Positions 1 through 11,059 of a DNA stretch of 64,000 nucleotides are shown here, piece by piece (within the stretch, counting starts at the first letter, position 1; every line of letters begins with the position of its first letter). The notes under the pieces are model-generated. The model searched no databases. It was not told the DNA's origin and worked only from the letters and a program-made list of their open reading frames with translations. The translations under genes were made by a program, and so were the position numbers. This DNA is from Phytopythium helicoides (Eukaryota; Oomycota; Peronosporomycetes; Pythiales; Pythiaceae). Location: NCBI GenBank assembly GCA_024867545.1, contig JANFNE010000001.1, forward strand, positions 930,001 through 994,000. The letters are read 5' to 3'.

Positions 1-118
1 CGAGCTTTTCGTGTCTGGATGTATAGCTTTCAATAAAGTAGAAGCTAGTGGAGAGTATTTGACGCTTAACGCGTCGATGAGCGCACGAAAATCAAAATCT
101 TTAGGTCCTCCAAATTAC

Positions 119-661
119 CTAAGTACGCACCTTTTTCCTACGTATTGCTTCATTTTCTACACGCATTGCCATGTCGAGTGCAACCATCTTCTTGTTCATC
201 TGATACATGTTTCTTGCTGTCCACAGGCCTTTCAGTAAATCGAGTGTCATGAGACCAAATATCACAATGAGAGTAGTCGACTGCGCTGATACTGAAAAGA
301 ACAGCGAGCTAAACGCATCGCTATTAAATATCACGATTCCAGGTCCTTCTTCCCGTAAATGCGGCAGAGCACAGCTGAATCCTCTCCGAAGCATCACCTT
401 CATCAGTCGAAGAACGAGCATAACAGCAGGCTTGAGTAGCTGTGGTGTAGCAAGAAATGCAATCAAAAACAGACACCATGCACTAGTTAAGCATAATTGG
501 CAAATCAACACCCGACGAGCATTGAACAAGTGTCGACGGTGGCGTTCGTTGAGGATATGATGAGCACCGACAGCTACAAGCCCCAACATCATAGACGGAG
601 CCCAGACCAACGAAGATAGAATAAAAGTAAATGACACAGGAAACCCGATCGATATTCTCAT
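119..661 (-). pseudogene. Fragment of an oomycete multi-pass membrane protein
   Basis: A 180-codon open frame with several hydrophobic segments. It is clearly similar to the reading frame at 33973-34998: both share a stretch of the type ALxxLRxEGPxIVxFNxDxFSSLFxSxSAQST and a preceding RRGFSxALPHL block. No function is known to me for this family. The other copies in the window have an upstream exon with a YHGQYxxxRxxxLAxYQRExST block; nothing like it is visible upstream here (662-822), and the downstream loop and C-terminal exon are also missing. It therefore looks like a 5'- and 3'-truncated copy, although an exon beyond the left window edge cannot be excluded. Confidence 0.5.
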
Positions 662-822
662 GAGGCAGCCACCACCTAGAGTTGCAGCAGCTACCGTGCG
701 ATGTTTTTTATAAGGTATTTTATGCTTCCAAGCGCCGAGCCATAGCTCTCTAATGCAATCTACTCCGCACCATCCCGAATAAATAAATGCGAGTTGCGAA
801 CTGCTCTTTCTTCAGTCTAAGA

Positions 823-1967
823 CTACAATAACGTTGCATCCTCGAAATCACTTTGGTCATCAAGGGCGGTTTCGGCAGTAAGCTGGCCTAGTTCCCATCG
901 ATTTAGCTCGTACTTCTCGTCGTCTTGATTGTGACTTGACGTCGGAAGAACCCAATCGACCCATGAAGGACCGAACACTCCCCGAAAATTGCGCTTCCAT
1001 CCTTGATCAAACGGAAAAAGGCGGCCATACATGTGACACTCGATGGTGGTGGACCCGTGTACCATCAAATACGAGTGGACGACGATGAAAACCAGGAGGC
1101 TGAATGCGAGGGCTCCGGCCAACACAAAACCCACGAGTGCCATGGCAGAGACGCCAGTACCGCCGGACCTTGCTTCGCCGTTGATAAATGAGTCTCGGAA
1201 AGGAGGGAACAGCGCCGCAACGATCATTGAGAGCGCTAGGAAACTGTAAGTGACGAACTGGAAGAAGAACTTGTAGTTGCGTTGGCCCACACAGTTGCCG
1301 ACCCACGGGCAGTGGTGGTCTGCCCCACATGTGCATCCGTCAGTCGACCACCAGCTGAATCTCCATGTCGTACGCATCAATCTCATCATCAACGCACCCA
1401 TTTTGAGCACGCACTTGTTGCAAAAGCTGCAATGGTGCGCGCGGAAAGGCTTGGGCTGCTTGCAACGTCTGCACGGCGGCATGAGAGCGCCACCCGATTT
1501 ATGCAGCGCGTCCACGTCTCCCTCCTCCACCGCTCGCTGGATGGCTTCTCGAATTCGGCCCACCACCTTCGGCGTCACGTAGCCAGGGTCTGTCCAGCAC
1601 ACCGAGTAGCTTGTCAACGCCGCGGCCTTCATCGTCCACAGGGAAATAGCTCTAGTGCACCTATGAGCACGACCTTTGCGTACGCGACTAGCAGGCAGCC
1701 CAGCAGGAAGTGAAAGAGCGCGGCCTCCATGAGCCACGCCATAATAGCGAGCGTGTCGCCGCCGGCGCGCGCCATGGCGGGCAGCAGGTGCTCGCCGCAG
1801 AAAACCCAGTACTCGACGGCGATGATGAGCGCGACCATGGCGACGGGCACGGCCGACACGCAGCGCAGCGCCGAGCTGCGGGCGGGGAGAGCGGTCGACG
1901 GCACACACAGGCAGCGGTTAGCAGTCAGGGGGGCGACGATAGAGGCAGGCAGCGGCAGGGACGCCAC
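823..1967 (-). CDS. DHHC-type protein S-acyltransferase (palmitoyltransferase)
   Basis: Three exons, complement(823-1319, 1398-1589, 1661-1967), give about 331 residues with introns of 78 and 71 bp. Splicing at 1320/1397 restores the catalytic core CVLKMDHHCPWVGNC inside the Cys-rich domain (PCRRCKQPKPFRAHHCSFCNKC before it, GQRNYKFFFQF after it). Splicing at 1590/1660 joins two N-terminal membrane helices to the DPGYV element that precedes the domain. A TTIE motif (TTxE) and an NFRGVFG element (PaCCT-like) follow the third and fourth helices. The enzyme would palmitoylate cysteines of membrane-associated proteins in Golgi, ER or plasma membrane; substrates cannot be told from sequence. The start at 1967 is the first ATG of the N-terminal exon; further upstream exons are possible. 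Confidence 0.9.
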
Positions 1968-2247
1968 CTCTCGTGGACGCGCAGCATGGCGGCGGCCGTT
2001 CTCCCCCCTTTCCGGCGAGGTGTCGTATCAGAATCCCGTCTTGTGTCATGATCCTTTTGAATAGCATAAATCGTCCCGGCGGGTTCGCGCAGCAGATCGG
2101 TTTCGCGCAAGGGCGGACTATCGCATATTCCGTTCGACAGTTTCGGGACGGTCGTTTCGCCCCCGAGCCGCGCAGAGCTTCCGCCCCCAATTGGCGCTCG
2201 CTCCACTCGGCTCCCCACGGCCGCCGCTGCTCGAAAACGCCGGCGCC

Positions 2248-4334
2248 ATGGGCAACACGGTGACGCTGAGTAGCGCGTGCGCATACGGAGACCTGGCGGC
2301 GGCGCGGCGGCTGCTGCGCACGGCGGCGCCCGAGCAGCTGGAGGCGCCAGACGACTGCGGCCGCACGCCGCTGCTGCTGGCTGTTATGGCCATGAAGCTG
2401 GGCGACGAGCTGGACGACGACGACGACTTCGCGGACCTCGACGACTTGGTGGGCAGCGAGGCCGACGTGGCGGAGGACCAGGACAAGCGCCCGGAGCTGG
2501 CGGAGGGCGAGGAACCTGTGGTTGAAGGTGCGGTTGAAGCTGCCGAGGAGCGCAGCGCCGACAGGAACGAGTCGTCCGCGCACTCGGACGCCAGCGAGCA
2601 TGAGGAAGTCGAAGAGTTCACAGAGGACTCGATGGTAGAGCCGCTCTCCAAGCAGGCCGAGATCCTCCACTTGCTACTCAAGAAGCACGTGAACGTGGAC
2701 CACCGCGACGAGAACGGGTGGACGGCGCTGCACCACGCGTGCTTCGTGCAGAACGCAGTCGCAGTGCGTATGCTCGTGCACGCCGGTGCGAAACCCTCGC
2801 GCGACAGCTACGGTCTGCTCCCGCAGGTGAGTTGCAACTATTTTCGTACTCGTCAAAGCCTAGAATCTAGAAGCTAATTGGAACTGTGATCGGTAGGATC
2901 TACTGCAGCGCGGCCATGTCTCTGAGTGGATTACACAGACGCAGGAGCTCAAAGATTTGCTGGAGGAGCTCACGCCCAAGGCTCCTTACCACATCAAATT
3001 GCTGGCGTTCCGGCCGAGCGGCATTGTCCAGCTCGATATGGGCGGCCAGGTTGAGAAGGGAGCACTCGTTACCAGTACGGTCTGCATTGATTCTTTTTTT
3101 CTCAAATGTTCCAAAACGGTACATACTGTCAACATGCTAACGTCATATTGAATGATATGTGCAGTCGAGTACGATGTGCCCGAGAATCACTCACCCAAGG
3201 ATTATATTCAAGTTTTGACATCCGAGGAAGACTCAATGGAGATTGAGACAGGCTCGCATCATTTCATACCGCCTGGTAAACACGGACAGATTACCATTAG
3301 CACCAAGATATTCCATCTTCGAGCACGATACGATTCGTCTACGTCAAAACAGGTGGGTGTTTACTTTATTTGTCAAAGTGAACTCCTAATAGTTTCTAAT
3401 GTCGGGTATGATGGTGCTTTTCAGACATCAACGGATGTCTCGGCAAGTCGTCGCAAGTGGCTGCAATGCCGTCGTGCAGGCATCTGTCGGCGAGATTTTC
3501 CAGTACGAGCTTTTCCTGTACGAGCGAGTAGTCGAGGTCGAGAGCATTCCCGAGTTTGAGTTCATCGATCAGCCGCTGATTGTGCTGAAACGCATTGGAA
3601 TCGTACTCGAAGACGACCAAATCGATTGGGTCACTGTGCGGTCGGACAACCATATTGTCGCAGTAAATGACATCCGGATCGACGCGATGGAGTTTACAGA
3701 CGCTGTCCGAGTCTTGCAGGAAAACAACGGCAAGCAGTGCACCAAGCTGCTGATGCAAAACTACTCGGTGAGTACCCTGAGCCTGTTCGCAGGTTATCGT
3801 ACATCAATTGGCTCACAAATCGTCATTTAATGATAGGCATGTGGAGATTTCATTCCGGAGAAGATTCTTGGTGTTGGCGTTGTTGGCAAGTACGCTTTCC
3901 TTCATCCTTTAGAGGATGACGTTATCGAACAGCAGATGGACGATTGGGTCAACAATAGTAGTGGTAGCGAGTATGAAAGCGCTGAGGAGCAGCTGCCTCC
4001 GCTGCCGATGGGTCCGATGTCGACAACCCCGCTCGCAGTGCAGGAAGACGTTCGTACCGATCCACCAGCAGCACCTGTGTCAGATCCAAGAGGTGTTTCA
4101 AAGAAACTTGTGGAAGCAGAAGACGTTGATCCAGCCGCAGCGGTGAGCGAGGCCAAGATCTCGGCATCGTCAACCATCGAAACCGTTGTGCCGCTTCACA
4201 ACTCCTTTCAGTTGGTGAGGCAACACGTTGGCGGTCCCTGTTGCTAGTGCAAACTGTTGATCAGGACGCTTTTGCATCTTTCTCAGGTCACGCAGCTTCA
4301 GCAAGTAATCTCCATGAGCCAAGCGCAAGGCTGA
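2248..4334 (+). CDS. Ankyrin-repeat protein with acidic insert and PDZ-like C-terminal region
   Basis: Exons are 2248-2826, 2897-3074, 3165-3352, about 3480-3767, 3837-4214 and 4287-4334. Joins 1, 2, 4 and 5 are in phase with good GT-AG ends; the acceptor of exon 4 is my best in-phase choice, not certain. The N-terminus MGNTVT sits in a GCCATGG context and fits an N-myristoylation signal. Two or three ankyrin repeats (GRTPLLLAV, NGWTALHHACFV) flank a very acidic insert of about 100 residues. Later exons carry a beta-rich region and a stretch resembling a PDZ fold (GIVLEDD, then IVAVNDIRIDAMEFTDAVRVLQ). The protein ends in a short QLQQVISMSQAQG helix. It is probably a membrane-tethered scaffold; the partner is unknown. 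Confidence 0.7.
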
Positions 4335-4461
4335 CCCGAGAGCCAATCTTTAAGGCGACTTTGAATTTATTCGACTTACACACTTGCATGGTGATCGCTT
4401 GTTCAAAGCACTGTAATCAACGCAAAACCGTGTCATCCGTTTTTGCTGCTAGCCGTCCAAC

Positions 4462-5857
4462 CTACAGGGAGAAGATCCTACCGAAGAAACCTTTGCGCGG
4501 GGTCTCTTCTGGCTCTGTCGGCGTTGACGATGCTTCTGACTCTGCCGCCTCGCCAGCCTTGCTCTCTTCCTCTGCGCGGTCGATTCCAGCGCCCATAGGT
4601 GCATGAGCACGAGCGACGGGAGGGGAAATCACATCCGTCTGGATGCCACTCACAATAATGGACACATGCACCGATCCCTCGAGAGACGCGTCGTAGCACG
4701 TTCCAAAGATGATGTTCGCTTCCGGAGCCACACGACTTCGAATGATCTCCATGATTCGGTCAACTTCGAAAAGCGTCATGTCCTCTCCACCGCGGATCGT
4801 AACAAGGAGACCACGAGCTGATTCCGTGGGTAGCTCACCGAGCAGCGGCGTCACCAGCGCCTGCTCGGCCGCTTTCTGAGCACGGTGCTCGCCGCTGGCA
4901 CGACCAGAGCCCATGATGGCACGCCCTGCACCCGCGAGGATGGTCTTGATGTCGGCAAAGTCGAGGTTGACGAGTCCAGGGCGGACAATGAGGTCCGTGA
5001 CTCCCTTGACGCCATCGAGCAGAACGTCATCGGCGTACCGGAAGGCCTCAATCATGGTCGTCTGGGGCGTCGCGAGCGCCAGTAGGTTCTGGTTGGGCAC
5101 GACGATAAGCGTGTCGACCGTCTTGGAGAGCTCCTTGACGCCCGCGTGGGCCACCCGCGTGCGGTTGGGGCCTTCCGAGCGGAAGGGCGTGCTCACGACG
5201 CCGACCGTGAGTATCCCCATCTCCCTGGCGATCTCGGCAACCACTGGCGCGGCGCCCGTGCACGTCCGCCTCCCATGCCGCCCGTAATGAAAAGCATGTT
5301 GCTGTCCCTCAGCAGGTCTGCGATCTCTTCGCGCTGCAGCTCGGCGGAGCGGCGGCCGAGCTCTGGCTTGGAGCCCGCGCCGAGCCCGCGCGTGAATCTC
5401 CTTGCCGAGCGTGACCTTGTGCGGCGCGAGCGAGCGGCCGAGCGCCTGGCAGTCCGTGTTGGCCACGATGAACTCGACGCCCTCGAGCTGCGACGCGATC
5501 ATGTTGTTGACGGCGTTGCTGCCGGCGCCGCCCGAGCCCCATGACCGTGATCCATGGCTTGCCGTCCTTGAACGCGGGCCGGCCGCCCCTCCCCCGCTCT
5601 TCGGCCGCCTCTCCGTCCCCCACTGGCGCCTTGGGCTGCGCGTGCGCCGGCGGAGCGGCCGCGCTGCCCTCCCTAGCGCCCGCGCGAGTCCCACGCAGGT
5701 GGCGCTTGCGCCTGTCGCCCCCGCCGCGAGCGTTCGCGCCGTTGACGACGCGCGAGGCGCGCGCCGCGCCCTCCGAGTGGACGAGCGCCGCGCCCAGCGG
5801 CGAGCGCAGCGCCGGCAGCCGCGCGGACGCCGACAGGCGGCGCAGGGTCGCGCTCAT
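4462..5857 (-). CDS. ftsZ: FtsZ, mitochondrial division GTPase (reading frame with three single-base indels)
   Basis: A tubulin-like GTPase forming the inner division ring. Visible are the nucleotide-binding [11 protein letters not shown] loop, the tubulin signature [30 protein letters not shown], and a short basic C-tail GFFGRIFSL. The start at 5857 gives an Arg/Ala/Ser-rich, acid-free leader ([15 protein letters not shown]) typical of a mitochondrial presequence, so this is most likely the mitochondrial paralogue that stramenopiles kept. The frame is broken three times, each by one base: an extra G near 5535, an extra base near 5388, and a missing base near 5272 inside the GGGTCTG motif. 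Restoring frame by eye gives unbroken family similarity. I read these as sequence errors, though recent pseudogenisation is formally possible. Confidence 0.85.
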
Positions 5858-6120
5858 GGCGAGGCAGGCGGGCGACTCGTTCTCTGGTCGCGGATGAGCT
5901 TTCCGACGTGCGGTGTCGGGGTTCGCGGGGCGGGATTGGCTGAAAAGAGAGAGGAAATGATTGGATTGGAGGAAAATATCCATGCCTTTCAACTTTTTGC
6001 GAGGTGGCGTCAGTGGATTCGTCAACGCAGTCAACATGCATCGAGATGGTGACGGCTGCCCGCAAAGGTGGCCTGGCTTCCTTGTGCGACGCATATGGAA
6101 GCTACTGAAGGCGCCGACGA

Positions 6121-7700
6121 CTACGAGAGCTCGGCGATGGCGCGCTCGACGTTGGAGCGCGCGAACTGCAGCAGCACAGGGTCGCGCTGCTCCACCGACA
6201 GCTTGAGGAACCCGTCGGCCTCGTCCTTCTCGTAGCCGACGCTCTTGAGCAGCGCCACGCCGCCCAGCACGCTCGCCACGCGCTTCCGGAACGCCGCGTT
6301 CTCCAGGTTGATCGTGCGGAACTTTTCCTCCTCCGGCTTCTCTAGCAGGTTCTTCAGGTACACGTTGAGCGTCTTGAGCGCGACGAGTCCGTCGTCACCC
6401 ACGCGCTGCTTCTTCAGCAACGCCACGTTGGCCAGCACCGCCTCCTTCGGCTCGAGCTTCGGGCTCGACTTGGGAGCCTCCTTGGCAGACGGCTCCTTGT
6501 GGAGTGTCTCTACCGACGGCAAATCGATCGGCGGACCGCCCAGCTTCCCGCCACGAGCTCGGCGCTCCAGCTTGTCGAGCTCCAGCTGTCGGCGAAGCCG
6601 CTCGCGCTCGCGTTTGGCGTCCTCCTTCTCCTTACGCTGCTTCTCGGCCGCGATTCGTCGCTGCATGGCCTCGTACTCCTCGCGCGCCTCCTGGACACCC
6701 TGACCCATCGTGCGGCGCTTCAGCTCGTTCTCGCGCTGCTCGAGCTTCTCACGCTCTTCACGCTCGATCCGCTTAGCCTCGATCCTCGCCTTGAGCTCGG
6801 CAACCTTGGCCGCCTTCTCCTCGGCCGTCAGCGGCTTCTTGGCGTGCTTCGACATGTCGACGAACTTGATGGGCTCATCGATGTCTGGGTCGTCCTGGTG
6901 CTCGCTGATCCAGTTGATGGCGAGCTCTAGCGACTGCCCGTCCGTCGCGAGCAGTGCCTTGCGTGAGCGCAGCTCCACGAACCCCATCTCAAGCAGCTGC
7001 GAGAGCAGCTCCTCGTTCACCGGCGGGATCTCGCCCTCTGCAGGCCTCCTCCGCCTCCGCCTCCGCAGTCGCATCCTCCGTCGGTCGGCACACGCCCGTC
7101 ACGGGGTCGCACACCATGTTTGTGTCGGGCGCCTGCCGGCTTGGCTGGCGCAGCAGCTGGAGCGGGGGCGGCAGGTGCGGCGGGAGGCACGATGCTGACG
7201 TTGTTGAAAGCGCTTGAGCCGCGCCTCACGCGCCTCGGCCTGTCGACAGCGTGGGCGCGCTGCCGGCGCCGCCGAGCGTGACACCGGGCGACGCGAAGGG
7301 GTTGAAGGCGGACTGGCGCCACTGCTCGATCTTCTGGCGCAGCTTGTTCTGGTCGGCGCCGACGAGCTCGTCGACCTTCTGCTGGTTCAGGTAAAAGTGG
7401 AAGGTCGGGAAGCCGCGCACGCCCAGCGCGCCGATGAGCGAGCGGTTGCGCGCCTCGTCCACCTGCGTGGACACACAGCAAGCGAGTGAGCCGGCGAGCG
7501 CTTTCGCCTCAAGCAGCGGCGCGACGCACGCCGAGGAAGACGACGTCCGGGAACTGGCGGCTCAGCTGCTCGTAGATGGGCTTGATGAACTGGCAGGGCC
7601 CGCACCACGTGGCCGAGAAGTCGACCACCACCAGCTTGCCGCCTGCGCCGCTCATCTGCGCGTTCCAGTCCGCGTCCCCGTTGATCTCCACCACGCCCAT
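6121..7700 (-). CDS. Thioredoxin-UBA-PUB domain protein (frame broken by single-base indels)
   Basis: The start at 7700 opens a thioredoxin domain with the redox site WCGPC and, after an intron at 7463-7529, the cis-Pro strand [12 protein letters not shown] linker rich in Ala/Pro follows, then a UBA-like ubiquitin-binding module ([14 protein letters not shown]), a long charged helix around 6500-6850, and a C-terminal PUB domain that begins near [23 protein letters not shown] and ends near [11 protein letters not shown] domains commonly bind the p97/VCP C-terminus, so a redox protein working with ubiquitin and p97 is a fair inference. The linker between about 7040 and 7260 switches frame at least four times, each by one base, while codon similarity continues; this looks like sequence error in a GC-rich stretch. 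Confidence 0.75.
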
Positions 7701-8427
7701 CGTCGCCGTCGAGGTGCTTCTCCTTGTGATCGCCGCCCGATCTTCGAGAACGAAGCGAGGGGAAAGGAGTCGGTACGATACTGGTGTTAAACCGGTTTTG
7801 TACCGTTAAGGTACCGGTTTCGTACCGGAGATTCAACCAGTCGCGCTTCCGACCACTTGAGGCAGAGACAAAATGCATTCCTTCCTCGTTGAACCACCAC
7901 CAGTTCCCTCTCTTCCGCCTGCTTCATATAGGCGGCTTCCAGCCTAGTCGCGAGTTGCTGATTGCCTCCAACAGCTCCCGAAATGGTGGGTCACGTTGCA
8001 CCAGCCACGAGGCACTGGCCAACAGCCACATCGGGTGCCATTTTTATACTGTGGAGTTGAACGCGGCGTAATCAGCGAGCACCTTTCCGACGCGCTGATT
8101 GGTCGAAAACGGACGCGTAACCGGCAGTTTCACTTGCGGTTGCTTCTTTTAGGTGGTAGCCTTTCGCGTCCCATATCTCCCGCAAGTTAGTCGCGCGAGG
8201 GTTGCGCGTTGAGGGTGCCACTGGCCGGTTCCTTCCGCCTTCCCCCCTCGCCACTTTCCCCATCGACCCCCGCGGCGATAACCCCCGCCGCCTCGAAGCT
8301 TCCAGGCGACGACGCCGCGCGGCTCGCTGGCCCCCGCGACGGCCACCGCCTCATTCCGAGCCTCTCGAGGCGCCGCGCAGCTCCGCAGTACCACCGGCGT
8401 AACCCCAGGCGGGTCGAGACGAGCGCA
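7701..8427 (+). promoter_or_regulatory. Divergent intergenic region with a GTACCG direct repeat
   Basis: No gene is seen. The stretch separates the start codons of the thioredoxin-UBA-PUB gene (minus) and the DUF445 gene (plus). It contains a 15-base direct repeat, ACCGGTTTtGTACCG at 7791-7805 and ACCGGTTTcGTACCG at 7813-7827, next to a further CGGTAC at 7771. Two ATTGG (CCAAT-box) elements lie further on, near 8098. The layout fits a shared promoter. Confidence 0.4.
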
Positions 8428-10128
8428 ATGGCCCAGGAAGCGCTGCTGCTCAACCCCGCGGCGTGGACGCCCAAGCAGTTCGGCGCCTGGCTGCGCAAGT
8501 TCGAGGGCGGGCGCTACGCGGCGCTGGCCCCGCAGCTGCAGGGCGTGGCAGGGCGCCGAGGCGCTGCGCTTCCCGGTCGCACGCTGGGCGGCGCTCGAAC
8601 CCGCCGACCTGGCCACAAGTTTGCGCTTCACGCTGCTCGGCATGGTGCAGGTCGCCAGCTCGGAGGAGCCCGTGACTATCGTGACCGACTTTGCGCTCGA
8701 GATGACGCCGCGCCTGAGTGAGAACCACTAAGCAGGGCCGCTACGCGCAGACTCACGTCGGGCAGCAGCGCCGCACCATCCCCGTCAAGTTCCCACCCAT
8801 GATCGAGCTGCCCTCCATCCCTGTGCTCGTCTTTATGGTGCTCTTCGTGATCGCAGCCGTGCTGTGCTTCACGGTGCTCAAGGACCCGCTCGAGGACGCA
8901 GGCGTGAGCTCTGAGGAGCTCATCAAGTACGGATCCATCCCGCTCGTCAGCATCGGATTCACCTACATCCACATTTGGATGGCGCTGTTCATGACCTTCT
9001 ACCCGCTCAACTACACGGGCTGCCTGCAGATCCCGGGTACGAACACCGGCTTCGGCTGGCAGGGCATCGTGCCCCACAAGGGAGAGAAGATGGCGCGCCA
9101 GGCCGTGCGCATCATGACGACACAGCTTATCAAGGTATCGGAGGTGTTTGCTCGCATTGAGCCTGCAGAGGTCGTCAAAGAGCTCGAGCCGATCCTGTTC
9201 AACACGATCCAATCGGTCATTGAAGAGATGGCGCTCAAGTACAACCCGGAGCTTTGGGCGATTTTGCCAGCCAAGGTCAAGGAAGAGATCGTCGAGAAGG
9301 TCAAGGAGGAGGCGCCCGCACACATTGAGGCCCTCATGGACGAGATTCGCAACAATATTGAGGACGTGTTCGATCTCGAGACCATGGTCGTGACCAATAT
9401 GTGCCGCGACAAGCAACTGCTTGTCAACATGTTCGTCACGTGCGGATACTCGGAGCTGGCGTTCATTCGCAACTCGGGTGCGTACATGGGCGGCCTCTTT
9501 GGTCTCATGCAGATGGGACTCTGGTTCTTCTACTCGGACCGCCTCGTCGTATTTCCGGTCATTGGACTTGTCGTCGGAACGATCACCAACTGGCTCGCCC
9601 TCAAGATGATCTTCGAGCCTGTGAACCCGCGCAAATTCCTTTGCTTCACGCTTCACGGACTCTTCCTTCGCCGCCAGAACGAGGTCGCTGAGGTGTACGG
9701 CCGCATGGTGGCTTCCGACGTGCTCAACTCGCGCAACATCATCGAGGCGATACTCAAGGGCCCCTACTCGACCGGCTGTTTGAGCTCGTGTACGACAACG
9801 TGCAGGAGGCCGTGAACGCTGGCGCCGCCATGACGCAGAAGATTATCAACTTCAGCATTGGCGAAGAGACGTATGCGAACATCAAGAGGATGTGACGAAC
9901 CACATCGTGGAGGTCTTCCCCGACAGTCTGCGCCAAATCGAGAGCTACGCAACGGTCGCGATGGACTTGGAGGTAACGATGCGTGAGAAGATGAAGCTGC
10001 TGAGCTCGGAGCAGTTCGAGAACCTGCTGCATCCGATTTTCGAGGAGGATGAGTGGAAGCTCGTGCTTATGGGTGGTGTGCTCGGTCTCCTAATTGGCTT
10101 GCTCCAGGCGTTCTTCATCAATCACTAA
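8428..10128 (+). CDS. DUF445 (UPF0754) family membrane protein, frame broken by single-base indels
   Basis: The start ATG at 8428 lies behind GAGCGCA. The first about 95 residues (AWTPKQFGAWLRKF onwards) may be a small helical SAM-like module. Then come transmembrane helices (VLVFMVLFVIAAVLCF; IPLVSIGFTYIHIWMALF), a long amphipathic helical region, and the DUF445 hallmark GTITNWLALKMIFEPV near 9570-9620. A last transmembrane helix (VLGLLIGLLQAFFI) ends the protein. The biochemical role of DUF445 proteins is unknown. At least four one-base frame changes occur: near 8550, at 8721, near 9773 and near 9890. Each is crossed by continuous family-like sequence, so I treat it as one gene. Confidence 0.7.
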
Positions 10129-10319
10129 GATCGAACCCCATGGGATTCGTCAGCACACCGAGCGCCTAGCACCGGTATCCGAACGAGAGGAACAGCTAGT
10201 TTTTCGATGCGAGGTCATTGCTATCGCCAAGCTCGGCGCAGCGCCCCTTCATCGTAAGTTATCTATGAAATGAATTCACGTTGTGCATTGAAGATGCGAG
10301 TTCTTTCTTTACTGTTCGC

Positions 10320-10610
10320 TCAATGAGCTTGGTCGACGCTGAATTGGCACACAGGGCACACCTTGTTGAGCGCCAGCCACGCAGTCGATGCAGTCCGAGT
10401 GGTACGAGTGAAAGCAGGGGAGAGATTTGACCTCCTCGCCGATCTCGAAGCAGCTGCGACACACCAGACAGCTATATATCCACCAAGATCCAAAGAGCAG
10501 GTGAGGAAGATTATCAGAACAACCCCAGTATCAGCCACCACGTACTCGGGGTTGGCAGCCGACGAGCCATCCTTGGGTGCACTGAAAATGTACGTGGGGA
10601 GCTGCTGAAG
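10320..10610 (-). CDS. RING-H2 zinc finger protein, probable E3 ubiquitin ligase (partial model)
   Basis: On the minus strand the residues [29 protein letters not shown] followed by [11 protein letters not shown] give the complete C-C-C-H-H-C-C-C ligand set of a RING-H2 finger, close to the C-terminus. The finger is split by one extra base near 10377. An upstream exon ([12 protein letters not shown], about 10555-10600) joins through a short intron ending in TATATAG. RING-H2 proteins of this shape often carry membrane helices upstream; the hydrophobic frame at 10633-10830 (LLVTLILVSMTVAI) may be such an exon, but I cannot place the 5' end. Confidence 0.6.
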   Translation of the reverse strand, partial: LQQLPTYIFSAPKDGSSAANPEYVVADTGVVLIIFLTCSLDLGGYIAVWCVAAASRSARRSNLSPAFTRTTRTASTAWLALNKVCPVCQFSVDQAH

Positions 10611-11059
10611 CAGCGCGGGGGAGGCTCCACGACTACAATATATCGATCAAGTTAGTCTTGCTCGTCGAAGTTTCGACAATGATATGAGTTGCGTACGTGC
10701 GAATAGGCCGACCCCGCGAGTTCGTGACTGGAGCAACATCTTGGCTGATTGCAACAGTCATGCTCACTAAAATCAAGGTCACAAGCAATGAGTTTCTCCT
10801 GCCTTTGGAATCGGTATTGTATGGCACCACTGTGCAGTACCTGCTCGATACTCTTCGCCTGGCTGAACTTCTGAAAGGGGAATCCCACTAATCCACTATG
10901 GATACAGACAGTAACACAAGTAATAAGCCCAAATGGTTCAACGAGAAGGAGAACAGTGAGAGCGTGCAGCGTACATCATCTACAGTAGTGCTTCGATTGT
11001 CTGAGCAATATCACATCAGGTAATGAGCTTTCAGATGTACCAACGAGCACAACTCATGG

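Noticed and set aside
4462..10128. Programmed ribosomal frameshifting as the cause of frame breaks
   Set aside because: Breaks go in both directions, differ in local sequence, and occur in many unrelated genes; sequence error is simpler.
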